The notes under the pieces are model-generated. The model had not been told where the DNA came from. It was given only the letters and a program-made list of their open reading frames with translations, and ran no database searches. 19,115 bases of DNA from the NCBI GenBank assembly GCA_964390115.1, contig CAYMGT010000013.1, positions 1 through 19,115 of the forward strand. Direction: 5' to 3'. Source of the DNA: JAIPJA01 sp964390115 (GTDB taxonomy: Bacteria; Patescibacteriota; Patescibacteriia; Patescibacteriales; UBA12465). The translations under genes and the position numbers were made by a program. Numbering within the stretch: the stretch's first letter is position 1; the number at the start of each line of letters is the position of its first letter. Shown in pieces: positions 14,151 to 19,115 of this stretch.

Positions 14151-15668
14151 TTAAAGAAAAATTGTTTCATCGGCTTTTGGTCCTACTGAAACTAATATAG
14201 TTTCATTGTTACCATTTAGATAGTTTTCAATAAAAGCTATAATAAGTTTTAACTGTTGTGGTAAATCCGTATAGCTATTTATTTTTGAAATATCTTCCTT
14301 CCAACCTTTGAAATCCGTATAAATTGGCGTACAGTTATCTAAAAACTCAGAATACATAGGAATATCTGAGTGAATAATATCACCCGATTTAAAAACCTTT
14401 TCTCCGTAATAATAGTCTGGTCCTTGATAAGAATAGCCCACGCAAACCTTAATAACATCTACACCACTTAAAACGTCCAGTTTGGTGAGAGCTAAATAAG
14501 TATTTTTAGCTCCGCTACTTAGAGCCTTTCTTAATAGAACTAAGTCAAGCCAGCCTACTCTTCTAAGTCTTTTAGTAGTTGCACCATATTCACCAGCAAT
14601 TTTTCGTAATGCTATGCCTTGCAAAAATTCATTTTTTGAATTAATCGACAAATTGCCAGGATAAGCTTTTTCTTCTTCTTCCCGAGTATTATTCGCACAG
14701 AAAACTTGTGAGTGCTTAGCTCCCATTTCAGTTGGAAAAGGACCGTTTCCGACTCTGGTCTGCATAAAACCTTTTATAATCCCAATATCCATATCTACAT
14801 CTGAAAGCGCTAAACCAGCTCCTTTTACCATTCCTTCTAAGGATGGGTCAGATGAAGTAACGAAAGGATAGGTTCCGTAATCAATGCTAAGAAGTAATCC
14901 TTGAGCACCCTCTAGTAAAATCTTTTTTTTATGCAAATTTTCTTTAACCAGAGACTCAGTATCTTTAATCATTGAAGATAATTTTTCTCCGTAGTTTAAG
15001 TAGCTATTAAAAATAGTTTCAAAATTAAAAATATTTTTAGGATCAAAGTATAGTCCAGAATCTAAATCTACAGCATTAAACAAATCTTCAAGCAAGAAGA
15101 GGTCAAAGTAACTGAAGAAGGGGAGTTTTGACTCTAAATGTTTTTTTAATTTTTGAGAAAAAACATCAGGGTTTAACAAATCATTAAAAGTTAATCCTAT
15201 TCGAGACACATGGTCAGCGTAAGCTGGGCCAATACCTTTGCCAGTTGTTCCAATCTTAGAATTTTTAAAATTAAATTCTTTTAACCTATCCTCTAAAATT
15301 TGAGTGGGTAGTATAAGCTTAGCTTCTTGGCTTATTTGCATATTATCACAACTAAAACCTTCTGAATTTAAGCTTTCTATTTCTTCGCATAATGCTCGAG
15401 GATCTAATACCATATTTGAACCAAGTACATTAATTTTACCATACTTATCTTGAGAGATAGCGGATGGTAAGGCATGAAATACCTTTGCTTTATCACCTAG
15501 AAAAACAGTATGTCCGGCATTATTTCCTCCGCTGGGCCTAACAATGATATCAGCCCAATCGCTAAGCATATGAACTAACTTACCTTTACCAGTATCTCCC
15601 CATTGCAAGCAACGAACAGAGATAACATCAGAATTTTTCAATAAACTTTTAAACCTGGAATTTTTCAT
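14151..15668 (-). CDS. purA: Adenylosuccinate synthetase, long form
   Basis: A GTP-dependent enzyme joining IMP and aspartate to adenylosuccinate, the first committed step to AMP. Of its 505 residues, the active-site loop reads QWGDTGKGK with catalytic Asp25; GGNNAGHTV carries His53, and the 28-residue Asp-His spacing equals that of E. coli (13 and 41). GTTGKGIGPAY, EGAQG, the RVGNGPFPTE stretch, the IMP-binding loop TTKRLRR (364-370), LTKLDVLSG, and SVGPKADETI near the end are all recognisable. It is about 70 residues longer than E. coli PurA, with extra sequence in the middle domain (about 195-245) and after the FPTE motif (about 325-355). The usual Glu of WGDEGKGK is Thr, and the usual Gly of TTGR is Lys366. 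It is monocistronic, with its own promoter and terminator. Confidence 0.96.
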   Translation of the reverse strand: MKNSRFKSLLKNSDVISVRCLQWGDTGKGKLVHMLSDWADIIVRPSGGNNAGHTVFLGDKAKVFHALPSAISQDKYGKINVLGSNMVLDPRALCEEIESLNSEGFSCDNMQISQEAKLILPTQILEDRLKEFNFKNSKIGTTGKGIGPAYADHVSRIGLTFNDLLNPDVFSQKLKKHLESKLPFFSYFDLFLLEDLFNAVDLDSGLYFDPKNIFNFETIFNSYLNYGEKLSSMIKDTESLVKENLHKKKILLEGAQGLLLSIDYGTYPFVTSSDPSLEGMVKGAGLALSDVDMDIGIIKGFMQTRVGNGPFPTEMGAKHSQVFCANNTREEEEKAYPGNLSINSKNEFLQGIALRKIAGEYGATTKRLRRVGWLDLVLLRKALSSGAKNTYLALTKLDVLSGVDVIKVCVGYSYQGPDYYYGEKVFKSGDIIHSDIPMYSEFLDNCTPIYTDFKGWKEDISKINSYTDLPQQLKLIIAFIENYLNGNNETILVSVGPKADETIFL

Positions 15669-15720
15669 AATATCTATTTTAAATTTTTAAATAACAAAAA
15701 TACTAAATAAGTATTAAATT

Positions 15721-15749
15721 ATTATATTAAAGACAAGACTCAAAGTCAA
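15721..15749 (-). promoter_or_regulatory. Promoter of purA
   Basis: On minus, TTGACT (complement of 15744-15749), 17 bases, perfect TATAAT (complement of 15721-15726). The transcript should start near 15714, leaving a leader of about 46 bases before the ATG at 15668. Confidence 0.8.
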
Positions 15750-15776
15750 GGTAAGTTTATAAATTATAAAGGTGTA

Positions 15777-15800
15777 ATTGTGTTATAATTGTGTTATAAT
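15777..15800 (+). promoter_or_regulatory. Tandem extended -10 promoter boxes for the ferredoxin gene cluster
   Basis: ATTGTGTTATA is repeated exactly in tandem (15777-15787 and 15788-15798), so that two perfect extended -10 elements, TGTTATAAT, occur 11 bases apart (-10 hexamers 15784-15789 and 15795-15800). No good -35 box is found upstream, as is usual for extended -10 promoters. The ATG lies 33 bases past the second box. Confidence 0.6.
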
Positions 15801-15833
15801 GTTTTTAGGAAATAATCAATTAATTGTTATATT

Positions 15834-16022
15834 ATGAAAGTCAAGGTGAATAAAGAAAAGTGCATTAGCTGTGGTCTTTGTGTAAATATGTGTCCGGATA
15901 TTTTTGAGCTTGACAGCGACGCAAAATCTACTGTTAAAAATCAACCCGAGGGGAAGCAACAAGATAATTGTGTAGAGCAAAGTATAAGTTCTTGTCCGGT
16001 TGAAGCTATATATAAAGAATAA
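15834..16022 (+). CDS. Single-cluster [4Fe-4S] ferredoxin
   Basis: A 62-residue electron carrier. Cys10, Cys13 and Cys16 (CISCGLC) with Cys54 (SCPVEAI) match the four ligands of one [4Fe-4S] cluster, and Cys20 with Cys46 sit where the Thermotoga maritima-type ferredoxin has a structural disulfide. There is no second cluster motif. The length is normal for this class. It is the first gene after the tandem extended -10 boxes, and the next gene starts four bases after the stop, so it should be cotranscribed with the small helical protein and the TraG-like ATPase. Its redox partner is not in the window. Confidence 0.95.
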   Translation: MKVKVNKEKCISCGLCVNMCPDIFELDSDAKSTVKNQPEGKQQDNCVEQSISSCPVEAIYKE

Positions 16023-16026
16023 AATT

Positions 16027-16530
16027 ATGCCTGAAATTAATTTTAACCCAGAACTTAATCCGCAAAATAAACCAGATTCTTCTGTTGAAAAAAAAGAGGG
16101 TCAAGAGAACAATTCAGAAAGTAGTCCAGAAAAAAGGGAAGTCATTAAGGAAAATATTGATAAAAGCGAACAAGCAGTGAAAGTTCAAGCAGAAACTTCG
16201 AGTAAAAAAAAATCAAAAAACTCAGTTGTCACTGAAACTAATTTTAATAGCGACCAAGCTAGACAACTAAAAGAAATAGATGACGTTTTAAGTGAGGGCT
16301 TAGAGGATGTTTTTTTGGCACTCTCTAGTGAAAATCAGGCTAATTTTAAACAAGTTGGAGAAGAAACTAAGGTTAAGATTAATATTTTACTTCAAAAAAC
16401 ACAAATTAAGGTTGAACAAATAGTAAATTTAATTAAAAAATGGTTAGGAATTATTCCAAGTGTTAATTATTATTATTTAGAACAAGAAGCTAAAATAAAA
16501 GCTGACAAAATAATGAAGTTAAAAAAATAA
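16027..16530 (+). CDS. Small charged protein: disordered N-terminus and helical C-terminus
   Basis: A 167-residue protein with no signal peptide or membrane segment. The first 75 residues are rich in Glu, Lys, Ser, Asn and Pro and look disordered. The remainder (about 76-165) is predicted helical, ending with a basic IKKWLGIIP and VNYYYLEQEAKIKADKI segment. I chose ATG 16027 over an in-frame TTG at 16000, which would lie inside the ferredoxin gene; ATG 16027 follows the ferredoxin stop by four bases and has T at -1. It lies 10 bases before the TraG/VirD4-like ATPase gene. That placement suggests a partner or adaptor of the ATPase, but this is inference; no family with a known function is recognised. 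Confidence 0.85.
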   Translation: MPEINFNPELNPQNKPDSSVEKKEGQENNSESSPEKREVIKENIDKSEQAVKVQAETSSKKKSKNSVVTETNFNSDQARQLKEIDDVLSEGLEDVFLALSSENQANFKQVGEETKVKINILLQKTQIKVEQIVNLIKKWLGIIPSVNYYYLEQEAKIKADKIMKLKK

Positions 16531-16540
16531 AATCATCATT

Positions 16541-19000
16541 ATGCCTTTAGATATTAATCCAATTTTAATTATAATTCCTATAGTAATAGCAATAGCTATT
16601 CTAGTTGTTATTTTTGCATTAAGAGCTAAGTATAAGAAAAATCAAATTGTGGAACATAAAGTTTTTTTAATTAAACTCCCTAAGGAAAAGCCTCAGGATG
16701 CTAATAGAGATGAAACTATACAAACTATGCAAGAGGATATTTCTAAAGGTGAGACCTTGTTAGCTGCTATTGGAGGACTAAGAGCTCAGAGAGGTCAGAA
16801 ATATTGGTATAGAGGTCGAAGTGACCATTTTGGACTAGAAATTGTTGCTCATAATAATAAGATAGCCTTTTATTTAGCTAGTCCAGCTGACAAGACTCGT
16901 TATCTTGAACAACAAATTCATGCTTATTATCCCGAAGCCGTTATTGAAGAAGTTTTAGACTATAATGCTTTTAATATACAGAACCAAGTTTTAGCCGGTA
17001 GTTTAAAAACAAAAAAGAATTTTGCTTTACCTATTCGCACCTATAAAGACATGGAAGTAGATCCCATGAGCTCTATAATAAACGTTCTATCTAAACTGGA
17101 AAAAGAAGAAAGCATTTCTGTTCAATATTTAATTAGAAGTGCTAAAGCTTCTTGGCATTTGAGTATAAAAAATATTGTTAGAAATAGCTATAAAAATAAT
17201 TCTTTACAGTATTCTTCGGCTAGTGGTGGGCTTGGTAAGACTTTTTCTTTTTTATCAGATATGCTTAAGTCAGGTGCAAAGTCTAAGTTAGCTGAGCAAA
17301 ATAGCCTGGACACGAAAAGGTTAACTGCTAATGATGAAGAGTTGCTTAAAAAAATGGAAGAAAAAAATTCTAAAGCGGGTTTAAATGTAAATTTAAGAAT
17401 GATAGTAAGTGCCAAAACTGGAACTCAAGCAAAAATGTATTTAGAAAATTTAGCTAATGCTTTCAGTGAATACAATGCTTACGAAAAAGGTAATAATTTT
17501 GGGTTTATTGATAAAACTAAGCAAAAGCAAATTATTCACGACTTTATTTTCAGACGTTTTGATGATAAAAAAAGTTTTCTCTTAAACACTGAAGAAATGG
17601 TGGGACTATTTCACTTACCCACCAGGACTATGGAGACACCAAATATTTTATGGTTGACTGCTAAAATAGCCCCAGCACCCGCTGATATTCCAACTGAAGG
17701 GTTGTTACTTGGTAAAAATGGCTACAGGGGGGTTGTAAAAGATATATACTTACAAAGACCGGATAGGCGACGTCATACTTATGTTATTGGTAAATCTGGA
17801 ACAGGTAAATCAGTACTAATTACTAATATGGCGGTTCAAGATATTGAAAATGGTGAGGGTGTATGTGTTTTAGATCCTCACGGTGACTTAATTGAAGATA
17901 TAATTCAGAGGGTACCGCCTGAGAGAGCTGAAGATGTTATAGTCTTTTCTCCGGGAGATATTGAGAGGCCAATGGCCTTAAATCTTTTAGAGTATGACCC
18001 AAAATATCCTGAACAAAAGAGTTTTGTTATAAATGAAATGATTGGTATTTTGGATAAATTATATGATTTAAAAGCTACTGGTGGGCCAATGTTTGAACAA
18101 TATATGAGAAATGCCTTGCTTCTAATTATGGATAGTCCTGAGTTAGGATCAACCTTAATGGAGGTGCCTAAAGTTTTAGCAGATGAAGATTTCCGTAAAC
18201 TTAAATTAACGAAATGTAAAAATCAAACTGTAATTGATTTCTGGGTTAAAGAGGCTGATAAAGCAGGGGGAGATGCTGCTTTAGCTAACATTGTGCCCTA
18301 TATAACTTCAAAATTAACTCCATTCATTTCTAATGACATGATGCGACCTATAATTGGTCAACAGAAAAGCTCTTTTAATTTTAGGGAACTCATGGATAGT
18401 CAAAAAATATTACTAGTTGATTTACCTAAAGGCGTGATTGGTGAAACCAATGCTTATTTACTTGGTATGATAATAGTGGGTAAAATACTCATGGCTTCAC
18501 TTTCTAGAGCAAACATGGCTCAAGAGGATAGAAAAGATTTCTATTTATATATTGATGAATTTCAAAATTTCACTACTGATTCAATTTGCGCAATTTTATC
18601 TGAGGCTAGAAAATATGCTTTAAATCTTACTATTGCTCATCAGTACATTGGTCAGTTAGCCCAAGATAATAATACTGAAATAAAAGATGCAGTTTTTGGT
18701 AATGTAGGTACTATGATTAGTTTTAAAGTTGGCTCTGAGGACGCTGAATTTTTAGTGAAAGATTTTGGACCTACTTTTAATGAGTTTGATCTTATAAACA
18801 TTGGTAAAGGCGTTGCTTGTGCTAAAATTTTAGTTGATAATACTTCTACCAAACCCTTTTCACTGCAAACAATCTGGCCAATAATGGGAACGCGAAGGGA
18901 AGATATGTCTGCTAAAATAAGGAATTTAAGTCGTCTTAAACATGGTCAAGATAAGCGTATTATTGAAGCGGAGATTAAGAAAAGAGGATTGTCGTCATAA
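16541..19000 (+). CDS. TraG/VirD4/HerA-like membrane-tethered ATPase (type IV secretion or DNA-translocase type)
   Basis: A protein of 819 residues. A single N-terminal membrane helix (about 7-27) is followed by a basic stretch and a roughly 380-residue mixed domain. The AAA/RecA-like motor follows: Walker A GKSGTGKS (417-424) and CVLDPHGDLIED, then Walker B YLYIDEFQN with Asp672 and Glu673, and a later Gln-containing segment (IAHQYIGQL), as in VirD4/TraG coupling proteins and HerA/FtsK-type pumps. The VLDPHGD motif is typical of DUF87/TraG ATPases. Such proteins drive DNA or protein through membranes as hexamers. No other type IV secretion gene is in the window, so it may serve conjugation-like transfer, DNA uptake or surface-structure assembly; I cannot choose among these. 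Confidence 0.9.
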   Translation: MPLDINPILIIIPIVIAIAILVVIFALRAKYKKNQIVEHKVFLIKLPKEKPQDANRDETIQTMQEDISKGETLLAAIGGLRAQRGQKYWYRGRSDHFGLEIVAHNNKIAFYLASPADKTRYLEQQIHAYYPEAVIEEVLDYNAFNIQNQVLAGSLKTKKNFALPIRTYKDMEVDPMSSIINVLSKLEKEESISVQYLIRSAKASWHLSIKNIVRNSYKNNSLQYSSASGGLGKTFSFLSDMLKSGAKSKLAEQNSLDTKRLTANDEELLKKMEEKNSKAGLNVNLRMIVSAKTGTQAKMYLENLANAFSEYNAYEKGNNFGFIDKTKQKQIIHDFIFRRFDDKKSFLLNTEEMVGLFHLPTRTMETPNILWLTAKIAPAPADIPTEGLLLGKNGYRGVVKDIYLQRPDRRRHTYVIGKSGTGKSVLITNMAVQDIENGEGVCVLDPHGDLIEDIIQRVPPERAEDVIVFSPGDIERPMALNLLEYDPKYPEQKSFVINEMIGILDKLYDLKATGGPMFEQYMRNALLLIMDSPELGSTLMEVPKVLADEDFRKLKLTKCKNQTVIDFWVKEADKAGGDAALANIVPYITSKLTPFISNDMMRPIIGQQKSSFNFRELMDSQKILLVDLPKGVIGETNAYLLGMIIVGKILMASLSRANMAQEDRKDFYLYIDEFQNFTTDSICAILSEARKYALNLTIAHQYIGQLAQDNNTEIKDAVFGNVGTMISFKVGSEDAEFLVKDFGPTFNEFDLINIGKGVACAKILVDNTSTKPFSLQTIWPIMGTRREDMSAKIRNLSRLKHGQDKRIIEAEIKKRGLSS

Positions 19001-19042
19001 ATTTTCTTATAATCTGCTATTACGGTTTAAACTTTATTATGG

Positions 19043-19115
19043 ATGAATGTAATCTCTTCTGGTAAGTCTTCAGCTTGGATCAAGAAAAAAACAAAAAAAT
19101 TACCAAGAGGAAGTC
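19043..19115 (+). CDS. Possible start of another gene (partial, right edge)
   Basis: An open frame from ATG 19043 reaches the edge (24 codons), beginning Met-Asn-Val-Ile-Ser-Ser-Gly-Lys and ending in a Lys-rich run. It lies 42 bases after the ATPase stop with no terminator between, consistent with an operon. However the base before this ATG is G, unlike all other starts here, and a 28-codon frame also enters from the edge on minus (stop at 19027-19029), so the call is weak. Confidence 0.3.
   Translation, partial: MNVISSGKSSAWIKKKTKKLPRGS

Noticed and set aside
14151..15668. PurA as the phage-type PurZ (2-aminoadenine) variant
   Set aside because: The catalytic Asp25 and IMP-binding arginines of PurA are kept; PurZ variants replace the catalytic Asp.
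16000..16026. TTG start for the small charged protein inside the ferredoxin gene
   Set aside because: ATG 16027 follows the ferredoxin stop directly and has the same context as other starts; the extra nine residues come from the overlapping ferredoxin sequence.
17188..17415. 75-codon minus frame inside the TraG-like ATPase gene
   Set aside because: A shadow of a strongly supported coding region, without promoter or family features.
18652..18852. 66-codon minus frame inside the TraG-like ATPase gene
   Set aside because: It lies opposite the conserved motor domain downstream of Walker B; no independent support.
19027..19115. Minus-strand frame entering from the right edge and ending at 19027
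   Set aside because: 28 codons with no recognisable motif, and no terminator between it and the convergent ATPase gene. It cannot be excluded, and it lowers confidence in the plus-strand edge gene.
1..19115. Insertion sequences, prophage, tRNA or rRNA genes and CRISPR arrays
   Set aside because: None was recognised by eye: no transposase-like or integrase-like protein, no TTCRANNC T-loop with cloverleaf context, and no regular direct repeats.
1..19115. Use of genetic code 25 (UGA as glycine)
   Set aside because: All genes are full length and complete in the standard code with no internal UGA, so there is no evidence of reassignment here.

Overview
The window is a strongly AT-rich, gene-dense bacterial segment. 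Compact genes, short spacers, start sites without Shine-Dalgarno sequences, a single-cluster ferredoxin and a TraG/VirD4-like ATPase preceded by a small charged helical protein suggest a Candidate Phyla Radiation (Patescibacteria, Parcubacteria-like) genome. This placement is inference from gene content and protein style; there is no rRNA gene to confirm it. Standard code fits: every gene is open in it, with 15 TAA stops, 1 TAG and no TGA.

Layout. (1) 1-273: the end of a membrane protein and its terminator. (2) 324-5031: a likely two-gene transcript, beginning with a perfect 5' hairpin, that encodes a membrane-anchored protein of unknown function and a 1257-residue secreted protein with an unusual domain chain: permuted papain/NlpC-like hydrolase, degenerate staphylococcal-nuclease fold, Ser/Asn linker, lamin-tail domain and two LamG-like domains. 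(3) 5050-5198: a promoter, stem-loops and a terminator with no plausible gene, best read as a small non-coding RNA or an attenuator. (4) 5273-11483: a tight six-gene operon encoding an unknown four-pass membrane protein, rsmI, metG, a CvpA-like protein, a TsaC/YrdC protein and a CtpA-type protease, with gaps of 1-15 bases. (5) 11525-11794 (minus): a small acidic protein with its own consensus promoter and terminator. (6) pyrG (plus), then rpmA and purA as two separate minus-strand transcripts, each with a clear promoter and terminator. (7) 15834-19000: ferredoxin, a small charged helical protein and a TraG/VirD4-like ATPase, read from tandem extended -10 boxes. A possible further gene starts at the right edge.

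Genes together. The central operon joins translation fidelity (rRNA methylation, Met-tRNA charging, threonylcarbamoyl-AMP synthesis for tRNA t6A) with envelope functions (CvpA-like, CtpA protease, unknown membrane protein). pyrG and purA are nucleotide interconversion steps (UTP to CTP; IMP to adenylosuccinate). The left part is devoted to the cell surface, and the right part to a membrane-tethered DNA-translocating or secretion ATPase.

The strongest unexplained signals are an invariant T just before all 15 accepted start codons together with absent Shine-Dalgarno sequences, the non-coding RNA or attenuator candidate at 5085-5198, the five-part secreted protein whose nuclease domain has lost active-site arginines, and face-to-face overlapping promoters between the small acidic gene and pyrG.
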